A DNA stretch of 64,000 nt from Frankiaceae bacterium (GCA_016650445.1 JAENVS010000011.1:1-64000), one strand, 5' to 3'; positions 34,593 to 46,047 are shown, counted from the first letter of the stretch. The notes: a model not told the origin generated them from the sequence alone. Numbers and translations are program-made.

Positions 34593-35107
34593 GGCCTGGA
34601 CTCCACCAGAGTTGCTTCGAGCGGCTCCCTGAGCGGCACCTCCACCGTCGCGTCGACGTAGTCGGTGACGAACTGGTCGGTGGTCGGGTCGATCGGCACC
34701 CGCGCGCCGCCGGACGACGGCCCGCCGAGGACGAAGGCGGCACTGAGACCGAGAGCCACGAGCCCGCCGACCGTGCGGCGCCGGAGCCGGCGTGCGCGCC
34801 GCGGACCGGAGGCAGCCGGGGCACGACCCGACGGCCGGACGCTGACAGGGCGAGGTACGCCGGTGCGCAGGCGAGGGGCCGGCGACGTGCCGGGCACCTC
34901 CATCCGGAGCAACCGGGCGACCAGCTCCTCCGAGGGCACCGGCGTCTCCGCGCCTGCCCACGCCAGCCGGGTCTTGAGGGAGCGCAGGCCCTCCACCTCC
35001 TGGTGGCAGGGCGGGCAGGACATCAGGTGGCTCAGGACGCGCTCCCGCGTCGCGTGGTCGAGCTCGCCGTCGACGAGGCCGGACAGCAGGTCGCCGGGGC
35101 AGCTCAT
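34589..35107 (-). CDS. rseA: Zinc-finger anti-sigma factor of SigE (RseA-like)
   Basis: The 172-residue protein has an N-terminal zinc-binding anti-sigma domain ([14 protein letters not shown], then H-x3-C-x2-C in HLMSCPPC near residues 27-34). A basic linker and a single membrane helix (~112-128) follow, then an exported tail. It should hold SigE inactive at the membrane until stress. The start overlaps the sigE stop (ATGA), which gives matched synthesis of sigma and anti-sigma factor. Confidence 0.9.
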   Translation of the reverse strand: MSCPGDLLSGLVDGELDHATRERVLSHLMSCPPCHQEVEGLRSLKTRLAWAGAETPVPSEELVARLLRMEVPGTSPAPRLRTGVPRPVSVRPSGRAPAASGPRRARRLRRRTVGGLVALGLSAAFVLGGPSSGGARVPIDPTTDQFVTDYVDATVEVPLREPLEATLVESRP

Positions 35108-35682
35108 GCGTTGTCCTCAGGTGCCGGCGCACTGGTTTCCGGAGAGCGGCCTTCCGGAGCTCGGTGGGCCAGTGCCTCGCGCAGCTGGCTGCGGCCGCGG
35201 TGGATCCGGCTGCGCACCGTCCCGATCTTGATGCCGAGGGTTGCGGCGATCTCCTCGTACGACAGGCCTTCGAGGTCGCACAGGACGACGGCGGCGCGAA
35301 AGTCCGGCGGCAGCGCGTCGAGCGCCGCCTGCACGTCAGCGTCGAAGTGCGTCTCGTCGTAGATCTGGGCCGGGCAGCCCAGACCGGACAACTCCTTGCT
35401 CGGCAGCCGCTCGGCGTCGTCGGGCAGCGCGTCGAAGCGGATCCGGGCCTTGCGCCTGACCATGTCGAGGAACAAGTTGGTGGTGATGCGGTGCAGCCAG
35501 CCCTCGAACGTGCCGGGGGTGTAGCTCGACAGCGACCGGAAGACGCGAACGAAGACCTCCTGCGTGAGGTCCTCGGCGTCGTGCTGGTTACCGGTCAGGC
35601 GGTAGGCGAGGCGGTAGACCCGGGCCGAGTGGGTGCGGACGACCTCGTCCCAGGACGGCGGCGTCCAGGGCTCGTCGGTCAC
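35104..35682 (-). CDS. sigE: ECF RNA polymerase sigma factor SigE
   Basis: The 192-residue sigma-70 family ECF factor has region 2 ([26 protein letters not shown], with [13 protein letters not shown]) and region 4 ([23 protein letters not shown] with [11 protein letters not shown]). GTG 35682 fits the usual actinobacterial start ([11 protein letters not shown]). An ATG at 35748 would add 22 residues. The gene heads the sigE-rseA-rseB operon and diverges from the O-methyltransferase gene, as sigE (Rv1221) does from Rv1220c in M. tuberculosis. Confidence 0.95.
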   Translation of the reverse strand: MTDEPWTPPSWDEVVRTHSARVYRLAYRLTGNQHDAEDLTQEVFVRVFRSLSSYTPGTFEGWLHRITTNLFLDMVRRKARIRFDALPDDAERLPSKELSGLGCPAQIYDETHFDADVQAALDALPPDFRAAVVLCDLEGLSYEEIAATLGIKIGTVRSRIHRGRSQLREALAHRAPEGRSPETSAPAPEDNA

Positions 35683-35827
35683 GTCGGCTCCGAGGGGATC
35701 AGGGATCGATGGCAGCGCCCGCACTGCGAGCCCGCCGCACGGTCCCATGGTGCCTGGCCTCCTGTGTTGCCGGTGTGAGGTGTCACCTGCCTGAACGCCT
35801 GCGGTGCGGGCAGCGTTCCCTCGGGTC

Positions 35828-35833
35828 TAGGGT
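35828..35833 (+). promoter_or_regulatory. -10 hexamer TAGGGT, leaderless methyltransferase promoter
   Basis: TAGGGT lies six bases before GTG 35840, in the 157-base divergent gap with sigE. Confidence 0.55.
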
Positions 35834-35839
35834 CGGCGC

Positions 35840-36475
35840 GTGGTCGAGACAGCCTTTCCTGACGTGAGCAACTGGATCGCCGACTGGCAGCCCGAGGACG
35901 ACGCGCTCACCGCAGCGCGCGCCCGGGCCGCGGAGGTCGGCGTACCCGCCGTCGACCCGGCCACCGGCGCCGTCCTGCGCCTGCTGGCGGCCTCCGTGGG
36001 CGCCAAGGCAGCCGTGGAGCTGGGCACCGGTGCGGGGGTGTCGACGCTGTGGCTGCACCGCGGCCTCGCCGCCGACGGCGTGCTGACGAGCGTCGACTCC
36101 GACGGCGAGCACCAGCGCCTCGCGAAGGCGTCCCTGGCCGACGCGGGAGTGGCCAGCGGGCGGGTCCGCCTCATCCAGGGCCGGGCCCTCGAGGTGCTGC
36201 CGCGGCTGTCTGAGTCGGCGTACGACCTGGTCTTCTGCGACGCCGCCCGCTCGGAGAACGCCGACTACCTCGGGGCGGCCCTGACGCTGCTCCGCCCGGG
36301 CGGCATGGTCGTCTTCGCCGGTGCGCTCGCGGGCGGCCGGGTCGCCGAGCCGACGGCCCGCGACGCCGAGACCGTGTCGATGCGCGAGCTGGCCAGGACG
36401 GTCCGCGACGACGAACGGCTCACCTCTGCGCTCATCCCGGTCGGCACCGGCCTGCTCGTGGGCGTACTCGCCTGA
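35840..36475 (+). CDS. O-methyltransferase (Rv1220c-like)
   Basis: The 211-residue protein is a class I AdoMet-dependent O-methyltransferase with motif I VELGTGAGVSTLWL (near residue 57), an acidic post-II residue in SVDSDGEHQ, and DLVFCDAARSENADY. Its position divergent from sigE matches Rv1220c and its actinobacterial relatives. The substrate is unknown. The GTG start has a -10 hexamer six bases upstream and no ribosome binding site. Confidence 0.9.
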   Translation: MVETAFPDVSNWIADWQPEDDALTAARARAAEVGVPAVDPATGAVLRLLAASVGAKAAVELGTGAGVSTLWLHRGLAADGVLTSVDSDGEHQRLAKASLADAGVASGRVRLIQGRALEVLPRLSESAYDLVFCDAARSENADYLGAALTLLRPGGMVVFAGALAGGRVAEPTARDAETVSMRELARTVRDDERLTSALIPVGTGLLVGVLA

Positions 36476-39124
<2,649 letters not shown>

Positions 39125-39191
39125 CCGCCCCGCCGCCCACAGTTTCGCCGGAAGCGCGCACTGAACCGACGCGGTCGCCGACGCTGCCCGT

Positions 39192-40125
39192 GTGACCCAG
39201 CCGGTGCCGCTCGACGACGACGAGCAGCCGCCGCCCCGCTGGGACGACGTTCTGGAGAGCCAGACCCTCGTCCTGAAGCGGGCGCAGGCGGTTGCGGGGG
39301 GGACTCACGGAGACTGCCCTGGACTGGCGGCTGTCGCGTGGGACCTGGCACGTGGTGCTTCCCGGCGTGGTGGTCGCGCACAACGGGACGGTCACGTTCG
39401 AGCAGAAGGTCCAGGCCGCAGTCCTGTACGGCGGCGAGGGCGCTGCCGTGTCCGGAGACGCCCTGATCCATCTCACGAAGCCGCGTGGCGATGGCCCGAC
39501 GTCGATCGATGTGGCGGTCGCGGCCTCCCGCCAGGTCGCGCCGTACAGCTTCTTCGTCCCGCATCGCTGCAGCCGACTGGCGGATCTCACCCACCCGGTG
39601 CGCGTTCCGCCGCAGATCCGGATCGCTCCGGCGGTCCTGCACGCGGCGGCGTGGGCTCCGACGGACCGCGCCGCAAAGTGGCGGGTGGCCGCGGCGGTCC
39701 AGCGCCGACTCGTCACCGTCTCGCTGCTCCGAGATGCGCTGCAGCAGCTCCCGAAGCTGCCGCGGCGACGCGGGATCCGGCTCGTGCTCGACGACGTTGA
39801 GCTCGGAGCGCATGCACGCACCGAGCTGGACTTCCTGGCGTTCCTGCGACGCAACGAGCTGCCGATGCCGGACACGCTGCAGTTCAAGGTCCGCGCGAAC
39901 GGCGTGCGCTACCTGGACGCATGGTGGGACAAGCAGCGGGTGGCCGCGGAGATCGACGGCGCCCATCACATGGACGTCGGGTCGTGGGACGACGACGCAA
40001 TGCGCTCGAACGAGGTGCTGGTCGCAACACGCGATGACCGCGTGCTGCTGCTGCGCGTGACGGCGGGCAACATGCGCCACCAAGAGGTGCAGCTCGCGAC
40101 GCAGTTCCGCGCGGTGCTCCTCTGA
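39192..40125 (+). pseudogene. DUF559/AbiEi-like protein gene with a frameshift at a G7 run
   Basis: The N-terminal part is read from GTG 39192 (MTQPVPLDDDEQPPPRW to VAGG). The rest is in the +1 frame from about 39296 on (GGLTETALDWRLSRGTW). The switch falls exactly on seven Gs (39296-39302), and removing one G restores a single ~310-residue protein. The N-terminal half resembles the winged-helix head of AbiEi-like proteins. The C-terminal half has the Vsr/DUF559 nuclease-like pattern (RTELDFLAFLRR, ...YLDAWWDKQRVAAEIDGAHH). It may be a true pseudogene, a phase-variable gene or a sequencing error. Confidence 0.7.
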
Positions 40126-40137
40126 CGCCCCAAGATC

Positions 40138-40179
40138 TTCGCGGATCTACCCCTGCTATCACCTGGGTAGAACCGCGAA
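40138..40179. terminator. 15-base near-perfect hairpin
   Basis: The arms 40138-40152 and 40165-40179 pair over 15 bases with one mismatch and a 12-base loop. It lies between the ends of the DUF559-like gene and the convergent gene at 40223. It can end both transcripts, or be a copy of a dispersed palindromic element. Confidence 0.6.
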
Positions 40180-40222
40180 CATCGGGGAGACTGGGCGGGG
40201 GGCGGCGGGCGGCTCGGGTCGG

Positions 40223-40543
40223 TCAGGCGGGGAAGCCCTCGGCGCCGACGGCGATGCCGGCGACGTCCCACTCCTGGATGACGTCCGGGTCGTGACCGAG
40301 GAGCTGCGAGACCTTCGACGGCGTGGAGCGGAAGCCCTCCAGGAAGGACGACCGCGCGGCCTCGGTCGACCACACGTAGACCCCGGCGAAGAAGCCGCCG
40401 TCCACGACCTGCCAGGTCTTGAAGTGCAGCCCGGCCATGCCCGTGAACCGCTGCAGCGACTCGTCGCGGACGTACTCGCGCAGCGCCGCGTCGACACCTG
40501 CGGGTGCATGCGTCAGCGACCACCGGATCGTCAGGCCGTACAT
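40223..40543 (-). CDS. YdhR-like small monooxygenase-fold protein
   Basis: The 106-residue product (starting MYGLTIRWSL) fits the ferredoxin-like, dimeric alpha-beta-barrel proteins related to YdhR and antibiotic-biosynthesis monooxygenases. It has HFKTWQVVDGGFFAGVYVWST and a C-terminal half with a strand-helix-strand pattern. No cofactor motif is expected. ATG 40543 shares one base with the pepA stop (TGATG), so it is coupled to pepA. Its role there is unknown. Confidence 0.7.
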   Translation of the reverse strand: MYGLTIRWSLTHAPAGVDAALREYVRDESLQRFTGMAGLHFKTWQVVDGGFFAGVYVWSTEAARSSFLEGFRSTPSKVSQLLGHDPDVIQEWDVAGIAVGAEGFPA

Positions 40544-42057
40544 CACGCCGCCTTGCGCTTCGGGCTCGCGCACAGTGCCTCGAGCCAGGCGGTGAGCAGG
40601 CGTACGCCGTACCCGGTCCCGCCCTTGGTGACCTCGTCGTCGTCAGCGTCCGAGCGCCCGGTGCCCGCGATGTCGAGGTGGGCCCAGGACCGACCGCCGG
40701 CGAACTCGCGCAGGAACAGCGCGGCCGTGATCGACCCACCGCCGAGCTTCTTGCGGGGGTCGCCGATGTTGCGCAGGTCGGCGATCGGCGAGTCCATCGC
40801 GACGCGGTAGTCCTCGACGAGCGGCAACCGCCAGGCGCGCTCGCCACTGGCGTCGGCCGCCGCGCTCAGCTGCGCGGCCAGAGCGTCGTCGCTGCAGAAC
40901 ATCCCCGCGGTCTTCTTGCCGAGCGCGACCGGCATGGCGCCGGTCAGCGTGGCGATGTCGATGATGACGTCGGCCTTCAGGTCGCGGTCGGCGTAGGCGA
41001 TCGCGTCGGCGAGCACGAGGCGTCCTTCGGCGTCGGTGTTGAGGACCTCGACGGTCGTGCCGCCGTACTGCCTGATGACGTCACCGGGACGTTGGGCCGA
41101 GCCGCTCGGCATGTTCTCGGCGGCGGCGACCAGAGCTGTCACCTTGATGGGCAGCTTCATGTCGGCGACCGCCCGCAGCGTGCCGAGGACGGCCGCACCG
41201 CCGCCCATGTCGGTCTTCATGGCGAGCATGCCCTCGTTCGGCTTGAGGGACAGCCCACCGGTGTCGAAGGTGATGCCCTTGCCGACGAGCACGACATGCG
41301 GCTTGCCGCCCTTACTGCCCCCGGGCGGCTCGTACGACGCCTCGATCAGACGGGGCGGCCGGGTCGAGCCCTGACCGACGGCGACGATGCCGCCGAAGCC
41401 CTCCTTCGCCAGCGCCTTCTCGTCGCGGACCTTCACCGTCAGGCCTTTGAGCAGCGTCGTCGCCGCGTCGGCCAGCCAGTCCGGCGTCTTGTCGAGTGAC
41501 GGGGTGTTGACGAGGTCGCGTGCGGCGGCGGTCGCGCGCGCCACGGCGATCGCGCGGTCCACCGCGGGCTGCAGCCGCTTCGCGTCGGACACGACCAGGG
41601 TGATGGTCTGCAGTGCCCGGGGCTCGGGCTTCTCCTTGCGGGTGAAGCCGTACGACGCCAGCAGCGCCGCCTCGGTGAAGGCGCGGACACCCGCAGCGTC
41701 CAGGCCCGCCTGACGCAGGTCGACCGCGAGGCTGGCCGCCGACTTGCTCCGCCGGGCCACACCCGCGCCGGCCTTGCGCAACGCAGCCGGTGTGCCGTCG
41801 CCGATGCCGACCGCGAGCACCCGCTCGAGCGGCCCGTCACCGGGTTGCGGCGAGCCGATGACCTCGCCGGCGTCGCCCTTCGCCTTCTCGCGCGCGAGCA
41901 GGCCGTCGAGCTCCACGGGCGGGCTGCCGAGCACGGTCACGCCGCCGTCGCCTGGCCGGACCAGCACAGCCACGACCGCGGCGGTCGGGACCTTCGTCGC
42001 GAGCGAGACGGTGGGGAGCGCAGCGGCCGGGAACGTGGTCCGCGGCTTGCCGGTCAG
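40543..42057 (-). CDS. pepA: Leucyl aminopeptidase (M17), apparent CTG start
   Basis: This 504-residue M17 enzyme has GKGITFDTGGLSLKP, the metal-binding KTDMGGGAAVLG and the signature NTDAEGRLVLADA near the C-terminal third. It removes N-terminal residues from peptides in the cytoplasm. The upstream DUF3117 stop (42056-42054) overlaps CTG 42057 in the form CTGA, matching the ATGA and GTGA overlaps seen elsewhere. The next normal start (GTG near 41970) would remove part of the N-terminal domain. I therefore use CTG with moderate certainty. Confidence 0.9.
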   Translation of the reverse strand: MTGKPRTTFPAAALPTVSLATKVPTAAVVAVLVRPGDGGVTVLGSPPVELDGLLAREKAKGDAGEVIGSPQPGDGPLERVLAVGIGDGTPAALRKAGAGVARRSKSAASLAVDLRQAGLDAAGVRAFTEAALLASYGFTRKEKPEPRALQTITLVVSDAKRLQPAVDRAIAVARATAAARDLVNTPSLDKTPDWLADAATTLLKGLTVKVRDEKALAKEGFGGIVAVGQGSTRPPRLIEASYEPPGGSKGGKPHVVLVGKGITFDTGGLSLKPNEGMLAMKTDMGGGAAVLGTLRAVADMKLPIKVTALVAAAENMPSGSAQRPGDVIRQYGGTTVEVLNTDAEGRLVLADAIAYADRDLKADVIIDIATLTGAMPVALGKKTAGMFCSDDALAAQLSAAADASGERAWRLPLVEDYRVAMDSPIADLRNIGDPRKKLGGGSITAALFLREFAGGRSWAHLDIAGTGRSDADDDEVTKGGTGYGVRLLTAWLEALCASPKRKAA

Positions 42058-42221
42058 GAGAGGACGGCCTTCAGCGCGTCGGCCAGGTCGCTGACCTCCT
42101 GCGCGTTCAGCTCGACGACGAGGCGCCCGCCACCTTCGAGCGGGACGCGCATGACGATGCCGCGCCCCTCCTTGGTGACCTCGAGCGGACCGTCGCCTGT
42201 CCGCGGCTTCATGGCCGCCAT
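42054..42221 (-). CDS. DUF3117 family small protein
   Basis: The 55-residue protein (MAAMKPRTGDGPLEVTKEGR, then VMRVPLEGGGRLVVEL) is the conserved actinobacterial DUF3117. It is cytoplasmic, has no known function and is near-universal in the phylum. ATG 42221 has GGAGG seven bases upstream. It is the first gene of an operon with pepA and the YdhR-like gene. Confidence 0.93.
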   Translation of the reverse strand: MAAMKPRTGDGPLEVTKEGRGIVMRVPLEGGGRLVVELNAQEVSDLADALKAVLS

Positions 42222-42383
42222 GGACCAACCTCCATCGACTTCAGGTGCGGTCGTCCGCACGCGTTGCGTCCATTGTCCCGCATGTCGGCGCGGGGCGGGC
42301 AACGGAGGGGGCATTCAAGGGGTGCAGCGCGGGCGGGGTCGGTCGTGGGAGGGTGAGGACGGGCTTGAATCGGGGGGTGGGCG

Positions 42384-43169
42384 GTGGACGCGCGTTCGGC
42401 GCTTTTCGACCTGTACGGCGACCACCTGCGCGCTCGGGAGGACGAGTTCCGCGGGCAGGTCCCGGTTGCGGCACTCGTCAAGCTGCTGGCGCCGCTGGGG
42501 GTCCAGGCACCCGCCGTCCGCACCGCCGTCTCCCGGATGGTGCGGCAGGGCTGGCTGACGGCGGTCAAGCTGCCGACCGGTCCTGGCTACGCGCTCACCC
42601 CTCGGGCGGTACGCCGGCTCGACGAGGCGGCGGAGCGGATCTACCGCACCTCGCGGCAGCAGTGGGACGGCACCTGGCACCTGCTCGTGGTGGCTCCACC
42701 CGCGGGCCGCAGCGACCGTGAGCGGCTGCACGCGCAGCTGCAGTTCCTGGGCTACGGGTCGATCGGCGGCTCGACCTGGGTGTCGCCGCGACCGGCTCCC
42801 GAGCTCGACGCGACCTTGGCCGAGGCGAATGCCCGGGCCGAGCGGTTCACCGCGACGCACGACGGGGACTCGCAGGCACTGATCGCCCGCGCGTGGGACC
42901 TGGACGGGCTGGCCCGCGCCTACTCGCGGTTCCTCGACGAGGCGGCCGTCCTGCTCAGCGAGGTGGACAGCTCGACCGACGTCGGCGCGTTCACGGCCCG
43001 CAGCGAGCTCGTCCACGACTGGCGCAAGTTCCTGTTCGTCGATCCCGGCCTTCCCCCTGCCCTCCTGCCGCTGGACTGGCCGGGCACGAAGGCCGCTGCG
43101 TGGTTCGACCAGGAGGCTGACAGGCTGCTGGCAGCGGCTCGTCGGTTCGTCGACGACTGCCTGGTCTAG
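42384..43169 (+). CDS. PaaX-family transcriptional regulator
   Basis: The 261-residue protein has the PaaX layout: an N-terminal winged helix (SALFDLYGDHL, AVRTAVSRMVRQGWL), a central domain with WDGTWHLLVV and a C-terminal PaaX domain ending in LPLDWPG. PaaX represses phenylacetate-degradation genes and is released by phenylacetyl-CoA. The next gene is a PaaG-like enoyl-CoA hydratase, which supports that role, although no other paa genes are in view. The GTG start at 42384 lacks a clear ribosome binding site. Confidence 0.88.
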   Translation: MDARSALFDLYGDHLRAREDEFRGQVPVAALVKLLAPLGVQAPAVRTAVSRMVRQGWLTAVKLPTGPGYALTPRAVRRLDEAAERIYRTSRQQWDGTWHLLVVAPPAGRSDRERLHAQLQFLGYGSIGGSTWVSPRPAPELDATLAEANARAERFTATHDGDSQALIARAWDLDGLARAYSRFLDEAAVLLSEVDSSTDVGAFTARSELVHDWRKFLFVDPGLPPALLPLDWPGTKAAAWFDQEADRLLAAARRFVDDCLV

Positions 43170-43188
43170 TCCTCGAGGAGGAGCTCAC

Positions 43189-43977
43189 GTGTCCGACACC
43201 GTTCTCGTCGACATCGCCGGCGGCGTCACCACCATCACGCTGAACCGGCCCGAGGCGATGAACGCGCTCACGACCGAGGCGAAGGAGGCCCTGCTCGCTG
43301 CCGTGTCCGCCGCTGCCTCCGACGACAGCGTGCGGGCAGTCGTGCTGACCGGCACCGGCCGCGCGTTCTGCGTCGGTCAGGACCTGCGCGAGCACGGGGC
43401 GCTCATCGCGTCGGGCGATCCCGCACCGCTGTCGACAGTGACCGAGCACTTCAACCCGCTCATCGAGCTGCTCGTGACGATGCCGAAGCCGGTGATCGCC
43501 GCGATCAACGGCGCCGCCGCAGGTGCGGGGCTCGGCATCGCGTGCGCCTGTGACTTCCGCATCGGCAGCGCCGGGTCGCGCTACACGACGGCGTTCACCG
43601 GGATCGGGCTGACGGCCGACTCGGGGCTGTCCTGGACGCTGCCGCGACTGGTCGGGTCCGGTCGCGCGGTGGCGCTGCTGATGCTGGCCGAGCCGTTCAC
43701 GTCGGAGCAAGCATTGGAGATGGGGATGCTCAACGCGTGCGTCGCGCCGGAGCAGGTGCTGCCCGCCGCGACCGAGCTGGCGCAGCGGCTGGCGGCCGGA
43801 CCGACCGCGGCGTACGCCTGCGTGAAGGAGTCGGTGCTGTACGGCGCCGACGCGAGCCTGACCGAGACGCTGGCGAAGGAGGACGAGCTGCAGACGCGCG
43901 CCGGTGCGACGGCCGATCACGCCGCGGCCGTGCAGTCCTTTCTCTCGAAGAAGCCGCCGGTGTTCAGCGGGACGTAG
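43189..43977 (+). CDS. Enoyl-CoA hydratase/isomerase, PaaG-like
   Basis: The 262-residue crotonase-fold protein has NRPEAMNAL, the oxyanion-hole region GRAFCVGQDL and INGAAAGAGLGIACACDFRI, and TGIGLTADSGLSWTLPRLVG, where PaaG-type enzymes have an Asp. GAGGAG precedes the start. It probably acts on CoA thioesters of phenylacetate or fatty-acid degradation and may be controlled by the PaaX-like neighbour 19 bases upstream. Confidence 0.87.
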   Translation: MSDTVLVDIAGGVTTITLNRPEAMNALTTEAKEALLAAVSAAASDDSVRAVVLTGTGRAFCVGQDLREHGALIASGDPAPLSTVTEHFNPLIELLVTMPKPVIAAINGAAAGAGLGIACACDFRIGSAGSRYTTAFTGIGLTADSGLSWTLPRLVGSGRAVALLMLAEPFTSEQALEMGMLNACVAPEQVLPAATELAQRLAAGPTAAYACVKESVLYGADASLTETLAKEDELQTRAGATADHAAAVQSFLSKKPPVFSGT

Positions 43978-43980
43978 CCG

Positions 43981-44265
43981 TCACTGGTATTGCGCCGGGC
44001 CGAGGTACAGCACGAGCACGTCGCCGGGCTTCGCCGGATGATGGATCCACAGCACGGTCCAGTCCTCCACGCTGCGCCGGAGGTCGACCTTCCAGATGAC
44101 GTCGCCCTTGGTAGTACGGCGAGTGCGGCGGCGGACGGACTCGTGACCGGGGTCGTCGACGAGCTGGTCAAGGACGTTTTCAACGGCCGCGACCAGCCGA
44201 GCCGGCGCATCGTTGAGAGACTCGTAGACCCGTGCTGCTTCGGGTTCCCAGTACAGCTCGGCCAC
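43981..44265 (-). CDS. ParE/RelE-superfamily toxin
   Basis: The 94-residue basic protein has a ParE/RelE-like pattern: an early helix (YWEPEAARVYESLND), a central segment with RRRTRRTTKGDVIWKVDL, and the late strands WTVLWI and VLVLYLG. ParE toxins hit gyrase and RelE toxins cut mRNA at the ribosome; which applies here is not visible. It follows the antitoxin gene by seven bases, the usual order for type II systems. Confidence 0.75.
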   Translation of the reverse strand: MAELYWEPEAARVYESLNDAPARLVAAVENVLDQLVDDPGHESVRRRTRRTTKGDVIWKVDLRRSVEDWTVLWIHHPAKPGDVLVLYLGPAQYQ

Positions 44266-44272
44266 GAAAGGG

Positions 44273-44539
44273 CTACCGACGCCGCCGCGTCGCCTTCACG
44301 GCTGTCTTGGGCTTGGCGATGACGTGCTCGATCCGCTCCACGACCACGGTCGCTGCCTCGAACCGGAGCTGGTCGATCTGGTCCTCGAGCTGGGCGTAGA
44401 CCTCGAACGGCAGCACGACTCCCTCCGGGCGGCGGTGGTCGCCGAAGACCAGGGGCTGCGCGGCGACGCCCTGTGCACGGAAGGTGGCCAGCACCTGGCT
44501 CAGGGCGGTGCGGGCTTCTGTCGTGGTGACCGTGTCCAT
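44273..44539 (-). CDS. Phd/YefM-like antitoxin
   Basis: The 88-residue protein begins with TTTEARTALSQVLATFR, typical of the Phd/YefM DNA-binding head. It continues with a VYAQLEDQIDQL-type dimer helix and ends in a Lys/Arg-rich tail (ATRRRR). Such antitoxins bind the toxin and repress their own operon. A 16-base perfect palindrome overlaps the likely -10, which fits. GAGG precedes the ATG. Confidence 0.75.
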   Translation of the reverse strand: MDTVTTTEARTALSQVLATFRAQGVAAQPLVFGDHRRPEGVVLPFEVYAQLEDQIDQLRFEAATVVVERIEHVIAKPKTAVKATRRRR

Positions 44540-44572
44540 GAGACCTCATCGAGAGTCGTACGTGTTTCGGTG

Positions 44573-44591
44573 AGGATAGACGTACGTCTAT
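44573..44591 (-). promoter_or_regulatory. Palindromic operator over the toxin-antitoxin -10 box
   Basis: Positions 44576-44591 read ATAGACGTACGTCTAT, a perfect palindrome. On the minus strand TATCCT (44578-44573) starts inside it and fits as the -10. A partial copy (TCGTACGTG, about 44556-44564) lies downstream. Confidence 0.65.
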
Positions 44592-45058
44592 TGGTACGCC
44601 ACTCCGGAACCTGCCGTGTTCGCGTTGGCGACCTTCGACGCGAACCGCCGCAGGCTGAGCCGGACGCCGTACACGAACAGGGGTCGCACCAGCAGCCAGC
44701 CGATCCGGCCGGGTGCACCCAGGGGCAGATCGAGATCCTCGCGCCAGTGGAAGCGGCTGCGGTTGTCACCCCGGGGCTCGACCTCGAAGGCACCAGTCCC
44801 GCGGACCACGCGTCCGGTGTGGAGCACGTGGCACGCGCGCGGCGGCTGCCAGAGCGTGATCTCCATCGGGTCGAGGAACCCCACCCGCCCGATGCCGCTG
44901 AACGCCTCCACCCGACCACCTACGCCCTGACCTGACGCGTGGGCGGGTCGCACCCGGGTACCGAGCATCCACTCGCCCTGCGCCTCCCAGTCGACGACAG
45001 CGGCCCACGTCGCCTCCACTGGGGCATCGACGTCGACGTACAGCGCGAGGCGGGGCAC
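44588..45058 (-). CDS. SRPBCC (START/polyketide-cyclase-like) family protein
   Basis: The 156-residue protein has the SRPBCC ligand-binding pattern: [19 protein letters not shown] at the N terminus, a central [18 protein letters not shown] with R/W-rich strands, and a long C-terminal helix ([24 protein letters not shown]). Such proteins bind hydrophobic small molecules; the ligand is unknown. GTG 45058 has CAGACT six bases upstream and diverges from the UXS-like gene, whose start is 29 bases away. The frame back to 45259 is a shadow. Confidence 0.8.
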   Translation of the reverse strand: MPRLALYVDVDAPVEATWAAVVDWEAQGEWMLGTRVRPAHASGQGVGGRVEAFSGIGRVGFLDPMEITLWQPPRACHVLHTGRVVRGTGAFEVEPRGDNRSRFHWREDLDLPLGAPGRIGWLLVRPLFVYGVRLSLRRFASKVANANTAGSGVAYQ

Positions 45059-45064
45059 TGTCCC

Positions 45065-45080
45065 AGTCTGCCGGTACGTT
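45065..45080. promoter_or_regulatory. Divergent leaderless promoters
   Basis: TACGTT (45075-45080, plus) lies six bases before ATG 45087. On the minus strand CAGACT (45070-45065) lies six bases before GTG 45058. The two overlap, so transcription of the pair may compete. Confidence 0.45.
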
Positions 45081-45086
45081 CGCGAG

Positions 45087-46031
45087 ATGCGAACTGTGGT
45101 CACGGGCGGCGCCGGCTTCCTCGGCTCACACCTGTGCGAGCGGCTGCTCGACGACGGACACGAAGTGCTCGCGCTCGACAACTTCCTGACCGGTACGCCG
45201 CAAAACGTCGCGCACCTGATGCCACGTGACGGGTTCCGGCTGATCAGGGCGGACGTCACCGACTTCGTGCACGTCGCAGGCCCGGTCGACCAGGTCCTGC
45301 ACTTCGCGTCACCGGCATCCCCCGTCGACTACCTGCTGCTGCCGATCGAGACGCTGAAGGTCGGGTCCATCGGGACACTGCATGCTCTCGGTCTCGCCAA
45401 GGAGAAGGGCGCACGGTTTCTGCTGGCCTCCACGTCAGAGACGTACGGGGATCCGCAGATCCACCCGCAGCCGGAGACGTACTGGGGTCACGTCAACCCC
45501 GTCGGACCGCGAGGCGTGTACGACGAAGCGAAGCGGTACGCCGAGGCCCTGACGATGGCGTATCGACGGACCCACGACGTCGACACCTCGATCGTGCGAA
45601 TTTTTAACGTGCACGGACCGTCCATGCGGGCCCACGACGGTCGCGCCATACCGGCGTTCATCTCACAGGCACTGACGTCGCGTCCCATCACTGTGGCGGG
45701 CGACGGGTCACAGACGCGCTCGATCATGTACGTCGACGACCTCGTCGAGGGCGTGATGCGACTGCTGCGGTCAGACCTCGCCGGACCCGTGAACATCGGC
45801 AACCCGCACGAGGTCTCCGTGCTGCACCTCGCGGAGACGATCCGCGACCTCACGTCGAGCTCGAGCGAGATCACGTTCATCGAGCGCCCCGTCGACGACC
45901 CGAGCGTTCGTCAGCCGGACATCGCGCTCGCGAAGGCCGAGCTCGGTTGGGAGCCGAAGGTCGAGTTCCGCGACGGACTCAGCCGGACGATCGACTACTT
46001 CCGGTCGCACCCCGACCTGGTAGCGGACTAG
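45087..46031 (+). CDS. UDP-glucuronate decarboxylase (UXS)-like sugar nucleotide dehydratase
   Basis: The 314-residue extended SDR has [11 protein letters not shown] at the N terminus, [52 protein letters not shown], and the YDEAK catalytic pair. The SPASP loop and the YDEAKR motif are typical of UDP-xylose synthase, which decarboxylates UDP-glucuronate. It opens the polysaccharide region, though the DivIVA and LOG genes lie between. A dTDP-glucose 4,6-dehydratase-like activity is the alternative. The start is probably leaderless. Confidence 0.82.
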   Translation: MRTVVTGGAGFLGSHLCERLLDDGHEVLALDNFLTGTPQNVAHLMPRDGFRLIRADVTDFVHVAGPVDQVLHFASPASPVDYLLLPIETLKVGSIGTLHALGLAKEKGARFLLASTSETYGDPQIHPQPETYWGHVNPVGPRGVYDEAKRYAEALTMAYRRTHDVDTSIVRIFNVHGPSMRAHDGRAIPAFISQALTSRPITVAGDGSQTRSIMYVDDLVEGVMRLLRSDLAGPVNIGNPHEVSVLHLAETIRDLTSSSSEITFIERPVDDPSVRQPDIALAKAELGWEPKVEFRDGLSRTIDYFRSHPDLVAD

Positions 46032-46047
46032 CCAAGACCGCCGCGCC

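Noticed and set aside
40959-41040. Possible second aminopeptidase or an internal start within pepA
   Set aside because: All M17 motifs belong to one continuous frame; the smaller frames are shadows.
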